Positions 6,298 to 13,304 of a stretch of 14,561 nt of DNA are shown piece by piece; position 1 is the stretch's first letter, and each line of letters opens with the position of its first letter. Both the position numbers and the translations under genes were made by a program. Location of the stretch: positions 1 to 14,561 of the forward strand of contig CAZNEZ010000052.1 in the NCBI GenBank assembly GCA_964572475.1, written 5' to 3'. The notes under the pieces are model-generated. The model made no database searches and had not been told where the DNA came from. It saw only the letters and a program-made list of their open reading frames with translations. Source of the DNA: CAZNEZ01 sp964572475. Its GTDB lineage: Bacteria; Bacillota; Clostridia; Lachnospirales; Lachnospiraceae.

Positions 6298-7210
6298 TCC
6301 AATCGATGTTATTACTTCTCTTAGGTTTTGGTTGTGCTGCCTTAACAGCTTTATTGTCTTTCGCTGCTGTCTCGTATTGTTTCTTTTTGCTGACAGCTTT
6401 TTTTTCTTTCTCAAGACGGTTAATAATTGCTGTTTTATCTGGCTGTGCTTCCTTTGGTTTTTCCTTTACCTGAGGCTTTTGGTGCATATTTTTTCTATCT
6501 TCATCTGCATCCTTATCTTTAAAATCATTGTAGCCTCTATTGCCAAAATCTTTCTTATATCCGCTACGTCCAGCGCCTGTACCACGATAGTTACTATCAC
6601 TACTTCTATTAGAGCTATTACCTCTGTAGCCGCCCTCGCTGCTACTTCTGTAACCTCCTTCGCTAGTTCTGCCTGTGCCGTTACCTCTGTAGCCGCCTTC
6701 GCCAGTTCTACCTGAACCATTATTACCTCTGTAACCACCTTCACTAGTTCTGCCTGTGCTATTACCTTTGTAACCGCCTTCGCCAGTTCTGTTATTGTTG
6801 TTACCACGGTATCCGCCTTCTGAACTTCTGTTATAACTTCTCTGTCCATCAGTAGAGCCTGTTCCTCCACCTCCTGAATTGCTTCTATAACTTCCATTAG
6901 AATAGCTTCTTGGTCCTCTTCCTTCTGAAGAATCACCATTGTTATTTCTTGGTCCTTTGTATCCTCTTGAATCAGACCCTCCATAGTTCCTATTATCTGA
7001 ACTATAGCTATTGCTTCTGCCATCGCGGTTTCTATTGTCCTGACCATTTCTGTCTGAACTTCCGTTACTGCCATCGCGGTATCTCTCACCACTCTTATAG
7101 ACTTTTCTCTCTGATGATTCACCACTTTTATAGGCTTTTTTTCCTGCGTCTATCTCCGTTGCTGGTCTTGATTCTCTTTTTGGGCTGTTTCCAGCGTTAT
7201 TTGTAACCAC
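6242..7210 (-). CDS. Arg/Gly/Ser/Asn-rich repeat protein, probably disordered
   Basis: I do not recognise a named family. With the start chosen here it has 322 residues. An Arg/Ser/Gly/Asn-rich front part is followed by roughly ten-residue repeats built on GGYRGN, GRTSEG and GRTGEG (about 130-210). Then comes a charged segment, a Lys/Glu/Ala-rich stretch likely to be helical (about 245-295) and a conserved-looking end with IDWTKEYENG and an acidic DDDD tail. RGG/YRG repeats are typical of RNA-binding or phase-separating proteins, so RNA association is plausible but unproven. No signal peptide is seen. The GTG start at 7210 is chosen because GGAAGGAG (7219-7226) precedes it by 8 nt; the upstream ATGs at 7249 and 7315 lack such a site and lie at or before the predicted transcription start. 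The 3' end overlaps the opposing Pr6Pr gene. Confidence 0.7.
   Translation of the reverse strand: MVTNNAGNSPKRESRPATEIDAGKKAYKSGESSERKVYKSGERYRDGSNGSSDRNGQDNRNRDGRSNSYSSDNRNYGGSDSRGYKGPRNNNGDSSEGRGPRSYSNGSYRSNSGGGGTGSTDGQRSYNRSSEGGYRGNNNNRTGEGGYKGNSTGRTSEGGYRGNNGSGRTGEGGYRGNGTGRTSEGGYRSSSEGGYRGNSSNRSSDSNYRGTGAGRSGYKKDFGNRGYNDFKDKDADEDRKNMHQKPQVKEKPKEAQPDKTAIINRLEKEKKAVSKKKQYETAAKDNKAVKAAQPKPKRSNNIDWTKEYENGSYDDDDLDIYL
6581..6823 (-). repeat. Coding minisatellite for GGYRGN repeats
   Basis: Degenerate tandem units related to CCTCTGTAGCCGCCTTCGCC (plus-strand reading) encode the repeated Gly-Gly-Tyr-Arg-Gly-Asn segments of the disordered protein. Units alternate between Thr-Ser-Glu and Thr-Gly-Glu versions and differ by synonymous changes, which suggests old duplication followed by selection to keep the peptide. 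It is a coding repeat and not a CRISPR array. Confidence 0.75.
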
Positions 7211-7253
7211 GCGTAATGCTCCTTCCGATGATATATAAATATTTGACATTCTT

Positions 7254-7281
7254 ATTTTATTATATATTTCCATAAAGTCAA
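7254..7281 (-). promoter_or_regulatory. Predicted promoter of the repeat-protein gene
   Basis: On the minus strand, TTGACT (7276-7281), a 16-bp spacer and TAAAAT (7254-7259) predict a start point near 7247. This would leave out the ATGs at 7249 and 7315 and agrees with the GTG start at 7210. Confidence 0.5.
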
Positions 7282-7362
7282 CTAATTTTTTCACAATATA
7301 CAGATTATTTTTCACTACACTATCTTTATATTCTTACAAGTGCTTTTTGATTTCTTGTTTAT

Positions 7363-7391
7363 TTGACTTTTATATATCTAATCTGTATAAT
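7363..7391 (+). promoter_or_regulatory. Strong sigma-A promoter of the B12 operon
   Basis: TTGACT (7363-7368), an exact 17-bp spacer and consensus TATAAT (7386-7391) predict transcription from about 7397. This places the whole cobalamin aptamer inside a leader of about 250 nt. Confidence 0.8.
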
Positions 7392-7397
7392 GAGTAA

Positions 7398-7590
7398 GCA
7401 CTCGGTGTGCCGGTTGTAGATATATATTATCTACAGACATATTATGTTAGGGAATATGGTGAAATACCATAGCAGCTCACTCTACTGTAATTAGATACGA
7501 AACTTTATATCCACTGGATACATTTACATTAGTAATCCGGGAAGGAAAAGGATTAGGTTTGAAGCTAAGAGCCAGGATATCTACCGGTAT
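7398..7590 (+). promoter_or_regulatory. Cobalamin (vitamin B12) riboswitch
   Basis: The conserved blocks appear in the right order: CCGGT (7410-7414, P1 5' arm), AGGGAA (7449-7454), the hairpin ATGG/CCAT around TGAAATA (7456-7470), GCAGCTCAC then ACTGTAA (7472-7490), CCACTGG (7511-7517), CCGGGAAGG (7537-7545), and GCCAGGATATCTACCGG (7571-7587), whose ACCGG closes P1. The core CTCAC stands where the family usually has CCCGC. An extra 8-bp hairpin (7415-7435) is inserted after P1. No terminator with a T-run lies between the aptamer and the first start codon, so control is probably at translation. The riboswitch should shut the operon when adenosyl- or other cobalamins are plentiful. Confidence 0.93.
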
Positions 7591-7612
7591 TATTAATCTA
7601 AGAATAAAATTA

Positions 7613-7630
7613 CAATTCGGTGAGGAATTG
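7613..7630 (+). promoter_or_regulatory. Possible expression-platform hairpin
   Basis: CAATTC (7613-7618) and GAATTG (7625-7630) form a 6-bp stem with a GGTGAG loop, between the aptamer and the first gene. The GTGAGG in and next to the loop resembles a ribosome binding site that could serve an in-frame ATG at 7637. The loop segment GTGAG (7620-7624) is complementary to CTCAC (7476-7480) in the aptamer core. A role in switching is inferred. Confidence 0.4.
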
Positions 7631-7648
7631 ATTAGAATGGAGACTATC

Positions 7649-8851
7649 ATGAAAAAAAGATTTTTATCACTACTAATGGCATTAGTCCTTCTTATAGGAA
7701 CAATGTCCACTTCAGTTTTTGCTGCTGACAATGACGAGGTTATTACTTCACTTCAGGCAACAGCAAATCTTACACTGTCTGAACTTAAAGACAGTACTAT
7801 CACCCTTAATAGTTACAAGAATATTTTACTTATTGCTCTTTCACGAGTAGACTGTACCGAACAGATTAATGAATACCTAGGACTTGTTAAAGATAACATG
7901 ACTGAGGGGAAACTTACTAGTTCATATGATTCACCTGCATACTATGCAGTTGCACTGCTTATGATGGCTCTTTCAGATACAGATGCCACAAACTTTAATT
8001 CTACTAATTTTGTAGATACATTTGTTAATTCTGTCAAATCATATGATATGACAAGTTTAAATCCTTACCTGTTCGTTTATTTAACTGGTGCTGCTATGAC
8101 ATATAAAAATAAGATGTCTACATCTGATTATGAGGCAGTATTAAATGCTGTTGAAGTTAGAGCTGCCAGCTATTATGTATCTGACGATGATGCCAGTGCC
8201 TTTAATTACTGGGGTTTTTCTACAGATACATGTTCATTAATTCTTTCTTCACTTATTAATGCCACTGAATCTGGCATTAAAGAAAAGATGAACAACTCTA
8301 TTGATTTTCTATTATTACAAGAAACTGTAACTGGACAATTTGCTTATTCTACCGTTGGTTCATGGGGAAGTACTACAACCAATGGTGATAGTACTGGTCT
8401 GGCACTTTTATATGCATCAACTATGAATTCAAAAGAATTAGCTGACAGAACTTATACAGGACTCCAGTCTTTTGCAAGTCCATCAACCCCAGGCGGATAT
8501 GGATATAAAAACACTACTTATAACAAAGGTGCTACACTTGATGCATTAATGGGACTTGCCAGCTATGCTTCTTCATATGTATGGCCTAAAGCTTATGGCA
8601 GCACAGGCTATTTATTTGATTTATATAATCTTGTAGAGACTACAGACGAAGCTACTACTACTGAAGTTGCTACTGAGGATTCTAATGTTGAAGTTACTAC
8701 TGTTGCTGAGGCTACTACTACTGTTGAAGCTACTACTGGTGCTGAGACAGCAACACAGACAGGCGATATTAACACTTCTGTTTTACTTGTTCTTGGCATT
8801 GTTTCTCTTATTGCAATTTCTATTACAGTTGCCAAAAGAAAAGAAGCATAA
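7649..8851 (+). CDS. Secreted, anchored alpha/alpha-toroid protein (intrinsic-factor alpha-domain-like), putative B12 capture
   Basis: First gene under the cobalamin riboswitch, 400 residues. A Sec signal peptide (1-25, ending in SVFA) precedes an alpha-helical repeat domain of the prenyltransferase/squalene-cyclase toroid type (about 30-325). Typical helix-pair segments are YWGFSTDTCSLILSSL (187-202), NGDSTGLALLYAS (245-257) and NKGATLDALMGLASYA (292-307). The same fold forms the cobalamin-binding alpha domain of human intrinsic factor and transcobalamin. A Thr/Glu/Val-rich linker (330-368) leads to TATQTGD (367-373), a hydrophobic segment (377-393) and the basic KRKEA tail. That is a sortase-type anchor lacking the usual proline, or else a simple membrane anchor. 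The start is ATG 7649, 6 nt after GGAG (7639-7642), because it begins the signal peptide directly; ATG 7637 is an alternative. It lacks a DUF4430 domain, which the next gene supplies. Cobalamin binding is inferred from riboswitch, fold and operon. Confidence 0.85.
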   Translation: MKKRFLSLLMALVLLIGTMSTSVFAADNDEVITSLQATANLTLSELKDSTITLNSYKNILLIALSRVDCTEQINEYLGLVKDNMTEGKLTSSYDSPAYYAVALLMMALSDTDATNFNSTNFVDTFVNSVKSYDMTSLNPYLFVYLTGAAMTYKNKMSTSDYEAVLNAVEVRAASYYVSDDDASAFNYWGFSTDTCSLILSSLINATESGIKEKMNNSIDFLLLQETVTGQFAYSTVGSWGSTTTNGDSTGLALLYASTMNSKELADRTYTGLQSFASPSTPGGYGYKNTTYNKGATLDALMGLASYASSYVWPKAYGSTGYLFDLYNLVETTDEATTTEVATEDSNVEVTTVAEATTTVEATTGAETATQTGDINTSVLLVLGIVSLIAISITVAKRKEA

Positions 8852-8873
8852 CACTATTTTATAGAGGATATCC

Positions 8874-9686
8874 ATGAAAAAGCTAATTTATTTAATTATT
8901 TCATTACTACTGATTATCAATCTCTCCGGGTGCAGATTGGAGACCGTTAAACAGCATAATGACAGACTTGAAGCTGAATCCCTTAGCAGGCATGAGTTAG
9001 AACTTGCGCTTGCTAAGGAGGATATTCTTGATTTATCAGAATCTACAAATGGTGAGCTTTCCTCTGAAGACATAGAGACCACTATAGACATTTCTGATAT
9101 TCAGGAAAGTAACAGCGAAACTGACATTCCAACAACTTTTAGCAATAATAATTCAAACAATTCTACTGTTTCTAATAACAACAGCAATAACAATTCAAAT
9201 AATAATACCTCAAATAATAGTAACTCAAATAATGGTAATTCAAATAATACTAATTCAAGCAATACCAATTCTTCTATTCCTGAAAAGAATACTGAGAATG
9301 ACACAACAACGACAACTTCATCTTCTGATGTTAAAAAATATATTTTAGTTTCTATTAAGATTACTTGTAACAGCGTATTAAATAATAATAGCTTAAATAC
9401 TGAATCTGTAATACCTGAAAATGGAATTATTCTGGATGTAAACTTTCCTGTAGAAGCTGGCTCAAATGTATTTGATATTATGAAAGCCGTCTGCAATGAC
9501 TATAATATACCCCTTAATTATAAATCAGGATATATTAATGGAATTAATAATCTTTTTGAAAAAGAATGTGGCAGATATAGTGGCTGGATGTATACAGTTG
9601 ATGGAGATTCTCCTAGTGTCTCTTGTCAGGAATATTCTATAACCAAAAAATCGATAATTGAATTCTACTATGTTACAAGTTACTAA
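8874..9686 (+). CDS. DUF4430 lipoprotein (intrinsic-factor beta-domain-like), putative B12 binding
   Basis: A 270-residue lipoprotein. The signal peptide ends in the lipobox LSGC with Cys20 as the lipidated residue. A charged region (21-85) is followed by a long Asn/Ser/Thr-rich linker (about 88-152), then a C-terminal DUF4430 domain (about 156-268) with GSNVFDIMKAV (196-206), YINGINNL (220-227), SGWMYTVDGD (236-245) and a final IIEFYY strand (261-266). DUF4430 includes the C-terminal beta domain of intrinsic factor and transcobalamin. The usual acidic residue before the last strand (GD.I) is Ser here (KKSII). The linker would hold the domain away from the membrane through the cell wall. GAGG (8864-8867) precedes the ATG by 6 nt, and the gene begins 22 bp after the toroid protein. 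The two together look like one split cobalamin receptor. Binding is inferred. Confidence 0.88.
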   Translation: MKKLIYLIISLLLIINLSGCRLETVKQHNDRLEAESLSRHELELALAKEDILDLSESTNGELSSEDIETTIDISDIQESNSETDIPTTFSNNNSNNSTVSNNNSNNNSNNNTSNNSNSNNGNSNNTNSSNTNSSIPEKNTENDTTTTTSSSDVKKYILVSIKITCNSVLNNNSLNTESVIPENGIILDVNFPVEAGSNVFDIMKAVCNDYNIPLNYKSGYINGINNLFEKECGRYSGWMYTVDGDSPSVSCQEYSITKKSIIEFYYVTSY

Positions 9687-9741
9687 TTCTATAAATTAAC
9701 CCTATATAATCCGTTATATTTGGGGAAAGGCTGGTTTATTA

Positions 9742-10638
9742 ATGAAAAGCTATATGAATAGATTTCATCCTGTTTCACTAATTATATATATATTATGTGT
9801 ATTAGCAGCAATAATGATTTTACCAGCTCCTATTATACTGATTATATCTATACTGTCTTTTGCATTATTTTCAATTATATATATAAGTATTCGGGGAACA
9901 TTTATGACTATATTATTTTCTCTTCCACTCGTATTGCTTATGGCTGTAATAAATGTATTTTTCAATCATAATGGCAGCACTCCTTTTTTATACTATGATG
10001 ATATGCCACTTACTGTAGAAGCTCTATTATATGGTCTGTTTAGTGGATTATTAATTATCGTATTAATTCTATGGTTCAAATTGTTTAACAAACTGATTGA
10101 TAATAGCAGACTTATTTACTTAATTGGAAGCTTCGCACCGACATTTGCATTAATGATAACTACTACTCTTAGATATATTCCCTTCTTAAAAAAGCGCTTA
10201 AATGATATTACTCAGGTTCAAAACTGTTTTAAAGTTTCAACTGCCTGTAATGGAAATGTTACTAAAACCATGCATCTTAAAAATGGAACTTCTATTTTTT
10301 CTATACTATTTTCCTCATCACTTGAAAGTAGCATTGATACCGCTGATTCAATGACTGCAAGGGGTTATGGAATCACAAAAAGAACTACCTTTCGCTCATA
10401 TCATTTTAGATTAAGAGATATCATTTTATCCGTTATGTCCGTGTCGTATTTTATTTTAATTATCATATGCAAATTATATAATGTTATAAGTTACCAATAC
10501 TATCCATATTTCAGCCTGTCCAACAGCGGTTTTACAGTCATAGCAATATATATAACTACCACTATTTTTTTATTATTTCCAATAATATACAATGTAAAGG
10601 AGGCACTAAAATGGACATTGTCACAGCAAAGAATTTAA
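9742..10638 (+). CDS. ecfT: ECF transporter transmembrane component EcfT (CbiQ family)
   Basis: A 298-residue integral membrane protein that couples the ATPases to the substrate-binding S component. It starts with the typical RFHP near the N-terminus (7-10), has about six hydrophobic segments, and carries the coupling motif SLESSIDTADSMTARGYG (193-210) with Ala-Arg-Gly at 206-208. The second Ala-Arg-Gly motif common in EcfT is not obvious. The ATG at 9742 follows GGGGAAAGG (9722-9730) at 11 nt, rather far; the ATG at 9754 would fit the usual short N-terminus but lacks a site. It lies 55 bp after the DUF4430 lipoprotein gene, and its end overlaps the ATPase gene by 28 bp, which supports translational coupling. 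Confidence 0.93.
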   Translation: MKSYMNRFHPVSLIIYILCVLAAIMILPAPIILIISILSFALFSIIYISIRGTFMTILFSLPLVLLMAVINVFFNHNGSTPFLYYDDMPLTVEALLYGLFSGLLIIVLILWFKLFNKLIDNSRLIYLIGSFAPTFALMITTTLRYIPFLKKRLNDITQVQNCFKVSTACNGNVTKTMHLKNGTSIFSILFSSSLESSIDTADSMTARGYGITKRTTFRSYHFRLRDIILSVMSVSYFILIIICKLYNVISYQYYPYFSLSNSGFTVIAIYITTTIFLLFPIIYNVKEALKWTLSQQRI

Positions 10639-12239
10639 GCTTTATATATGAATCACAGTCTTTTCCTACCCTTAATGATATTTCTTTTACTATAAATGAA
10701 GGTGAATTCGTTCTTATCTGTGGAAAATCTGGTTGTGGTAAAACTACTCTTTTACGTCATATAAAAAGAAATATAGCACCTTTTGGGAAATTAACTGGAG
10801 AATTAAAATTATTTGGACAAGACTGTCATTCTTTAGATAAATCAGCCATAGCAACAGATATAGGATATGTGTTTCAAAATCCAGATTCTCAGATTGTCTG
10901 CGATACTGTTGCAGAAGAGCTTGCATTTGGTCTTGAGAATCTTGGAATTAAATCTGCTGAGATTAGACTCCGTATCGCCGAGATGGCAACATTTTTTGGA
11001 ATTGAGGATATGATGAATTCAGACATCCACACATTATCTGGCGGTCAAAAACAAATGCTTAATCTAGCTTCTATAATGGTTATGAATCCTCGCCTTCTTC
11101 TATTAGATGAACCTACCTCACAACTTGACCCCATTTCAAGAAGTGAATTTCATTATATGATTAACCGATTAAATCGCGAACTTGGTTTGACCATAATAAT
11201 GTGTGAACACAACACTGAGGAACTATTCTCTATGGCTGATAAAGTACTTATTATTGATAATGGCAGTTTATTAACGAATTCTAATCCTTATAATGCTGCA
11301 GGGCAGATAATAACTGGTAATTCAGACATAGTTTCATTCTTGCCTACCTGCACCAGAATGCTTTATAATTGTTCTTCCATTAACAAGTTACCACTAAACA
11401 TTAGGGAAAGTCGCCCTATCTTATCTTCTATTAAACAGAGTTTATCTTCTAGTTCTATAAATGAATCTACTTTTTCTAACGAGAAAAAAGTTCTTAATAG
11501 TAAAGAAGAGATTATTAATGCTAAAGAACTTTACTTTAGATATGAGAAAAATTCGCCTGATGTCTTACGCGGTGCTTCCATAACCTGCTATAAGGGCGAA
11601 ATTCGTTCATTAATGGGCGGAAATGGCTCAGGTAAGACCACCCTTGTCTCTATCATTTGTGGCCTTAGAAAGCAATATAGTGGTAAATTGAATATACATG
11701 GAAATATTGGATATCTGCCTCAAAATCCATCTTACTGTTTCGTTAAAAGCACTATTATTGATGATTACGAGGCTTTAATGAAAAGTCTTAGAATACAGCA
11801 TAACATATTAGAAGACCTTATAAAAACATATGTATTTTTTGCAGATATTCCATCTATATATAATTCCAACCCTGCTGACCTAAGTGGAGGTGAACTTCAA
11901 AAAGCTGCCCTTTTTAAACTGCTTTTGACTTCTCCTACTCTTCTGGTTCTTGATGAACCTGGCAAAGGTCTGGATCCCATAGCCAAATCAGAACTTGGAC
12001 AGATACTTACACTTTTGAAAAATTCTGGCATAACTACATTAATGGTAACACATGATGTTGAATTTGCTGCACGATACAGCGATAATTGCTCTATGCTTTT
12101 TGATGGTGAGATAATATCAACTACTAATCCTAGAACATTTTTTACAAATAACCATTTTTATACTACTAATGCCAGTAGACTTACAAGTGGAATCATTGAC
12201 AATATTCTTCTTGAGGAGGATTTAATAATACATGACTAA
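10611..12239 (+). CDS. Fused ECF transporter ATPase (EcfA-EcfA')
   Basis: A 542-residue protein carrying two complete ABC ATPase domains that energise the ECF transporter. Domain 1 (1-230) has Walker A GKSGCGKTT (38-46), Q-loop Gln89, signature LSGGQ (142-146), Walker B LLLLDE (162-167) and switch His200. Domain 2 (about 300-520) has GGNGSGKTT (336-344), Gln371, LSGGE (424-428), LLVLDE (444-449) and His481. Both catalytic sets look intact. The two halves are separate genes in many organisms and fused here through a Ser-rich linker (about 255-300). AAAGGAGG (10596-10603) precedes the ATG by 7 nt inside the end of ecfT. Its 3' end overlaps the S-component gene by 8 bp. A complete private energising module implies a dedicated (group I-type) transporter. 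Confidence 0.95.
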   Translation: MDIVTAKNLSFIYESQSFPTLNDISFTINEGEFVLICGKSGCGKTTLLRHIKRNIAPFGKLTGELKLFGQDCHSLDKSAIATDIGYVFQNPDSQIVCDTVAEELAFGLENLGIKSAEIRLRIAEMATFFGIEDMMNSDIHTLSGGQKQMLNLASIMVMNPRLLLLDEPTSQLDPISRSEFHYMINRLNRELGLTIIMCEHNTEELFSMADKVLIIDNGSLLTNSNPYNAAGQIITGNSDIVSFLPTCTRMLYNCSSINKLPLNIRESRPILSSIKQSLSSSSINESTFSNEKKVLNSKEEIINAKELYFRYEKNSPDVLRGASITCYKGEIRSLMGGNGSGKTTLVSIICGLRKQYSGKLNIHGNIGYLPQNPSYCFVKSTIIDDYEALMKSLRIQHNILEDLIKTYVFFADIPSIYNSNPADLSGGELQKAALFKLLLTSPTLLVLDEPGKGLDPIAKSELGQILTLLKNSGITTLMVTHDVEFAARYSDNCSMLFDGEIISTTNPRTFFTNNHFYTTNASRLTSGIIDNILLEEDLIIHD

Positions 12240-12855
12240 ATATCTTTCTTTAAGCTATATTTTAGCTTTTGCTGTATGTATACTCTTTATAATATCCTTT
12301 GAAAAAAAGAAACCTAAAGCACGAGATATAATGCCTATTATAATTGTATGTGCAACTGCTTGTGTAGGACGAATAATCTTTAGCTTTATTCCTCAGATTC
12401 AACCCGTAACTGCTATTGTTATTATTACTGGATACTGCTATGGTATTTCAACAGGATTTATGACTGGAGCATTATGCGCAATAATATCTAATATGTTCCT
12501 AGGTCAGGGTCCCTGGACCATTTGGCAAATGCTTGCATGGGGAACAATTGGAGCAATTGCAGGAATTATTCCAATAATTCACCAAAAATATATCCTATTA
12601 TCCTCCCTATGCCTATATGCTTTTTTATCTGGATTTCTTTTCAGCATTATTACAGATATCTGGACAGTTATGTCTCTTGGAGGCTCTATGAACTTTTCTT
12701 CTGTTCTTGGAGTTTTTATTACCGGAATCTTATTTAACATAGGCCATTCTATTGGAAATGTAATCTTTATTCTATTACTTTTCCCTTTGTTTTACAGTAG
12801 GTTTAAACGTCTTAAAGAAAAATTCGGTATTCTTAGCAAACAATTCAGATTATAG
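12232..12855 (+). CDS. ECF transporter S component, probably cobalamin-specific
   Basis: A 207-residue, strongly hydrophobic protein with about six membrane segments. The pattern GRIIFSFIPQIQPVTAIVII (46-65) followed by GYCYGISTGFMTGALCAIISN (67-87) and GQGPWTIWQMLAWG (91-104) is characteristic of ECF S components. It is the last gene of the riboswitch-controlled operon and overlaps the ATPase gene by 8 bp. S components of types called CblT or CbrT transport cobalamin or precursors in Firmicutes. The substrate here is inferred from the riboswitch and from the intrinsic-factor-like surface proteins, not from residues. There is no clear terminator after the gene, so some read-through into the DUF1292 gene is possible. 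Confidence 0.88.
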   Translation: MTKYLSLSYILAFAVCILFIISFEKKKPKARDIMPIIIVCATACVGRIIFSFIPQIQPVTAIVIITGYCYGISTGFMTGALCAIISNMFLGQGPWTIWQMLAWGTIGAIAGIIPIIHQKYILLSSLCLYAFLSGFLFSIITDIWTVMSLGGSMNFSSVLGVFITGILFNIGHSIGNVIFILLLFPLFYSRFKRLKEKFGILSKQFRL

Positions 12856-12916
12856 CCTTGCTTTTTTAGTTCTCTTCTGATAGAGTAATCTTATCACATT
12901 TATAAAGGAGACTTTT

Positions 12917-13267
12917 ATGGAAGAAAAACATGAACACGGTTGTGATTGTGGCTGCGAACACGATCATGATGAAGATGAAGTTATTGTAACTTTATCATTA
13001 GATGATGGAACAGAAATGGAATGTATAGTATTAACTATATTTGAAGCTGGCGGCAAAGATTATATTGCTCTTCTACCTAAAGAAGGTGCTGAAGCTGAAG
13101 AAGGTGAAGTATTCTTATATCGTTACACCGAAACAGCTGATGGACAACCTGATTTATCTAATATTGAAGATGACGATGAATATGAGATCGTAGCAGAAGC
13201 ATTTGATGAATTTCTTGATGAAACAGAATATGATGAATTAGTTGAAGGCGACGACGTTACAGAATAA
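12917..13267 (+). CDS. DUF1292 protein with His/Cys/Asp-rich N-terminus
   Basis: A 116-residue, very acidic small protein of the DUF1292 family, whose function is unknown. The first 20 residues (HEHGCDCGCEHDHDED) hold 5 His and 3 Cys, a potential metal-binding head. The DUF1292 core follows (about 21-85) with VTLSLDDGTEMEC, IALLPKEG and FLYRYTE. An acidic C-terminus completes it. AAAGGAG (12904-12910) precedes ATG by 6 nt. A weak promoter may lie at TTGCTT (12858-12863) and TAGAGT (12881-12886), 17 bp apart. It lies 61 bp after the S-component gene on the same strand and ends before a bidirectional terminator. Relation to B12 or cobalt is unproven; relatives occur widely in Firmicutes away from B12 genes. 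Confidence 0.87.
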   Translation: MEEKHEHGCDCGCEHDHDEDEVIVTLSLDDGTEMECIVLTIFEAGGKDYIALLPKEGAEAEEGEVFLYRYTETADGQPDLSNIEDDDEYEIVAEAFDEFLDETEYDELVEGDDVTE

Positions 13268-13304
13268 GTCAGCACTACATTTTATCACTGCTTTATAATT
13301 TCAA

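Noticed and set aside
6581..6823. Regular short repeats resembling a CRISPR array
   Set aside because: Units are contiguous, degenerate and in frame, encode GGYRGN peptides, and lack unique spacers of constant length.
6466..7125. 219-codon open frame within the repeat protein gene, same strand, other frame
   Set aside because: It is an open-frame artefact of the repetitive DNA; the chosen frame has the ribosome binding site and a coherent repeat and tail.
7211..7315. ATG starts at 7315 or 7249 for the repeat protein
   Set aside because: No ribosome binding site precedes them, and the predicted promoter (start near 7247) lies downstream of both; GTG 7210 has GGAAGGAG at 8 nt.
7559..7648. Extended N-terminus of the toroid protein starting with TTG at 7559
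   Set aside because: This lies inside the conserved 3' part of the cobalamin aptamer and would bury the signal peptide; ATG 7649 with GGAG upstream is the proper start.
7590..7648. Intrinsic terminator as the riboswitch output
   Set aside because: No hairpin followed by a T-run is present between the aptamer and the first start codon.
9101..9496. Antisense 131-codon frame rich in Leu/Glu
   Set aside because: It is the complement of the Asn/Ser linker codons of the DUF4430 lipoprotein, with no independent support.
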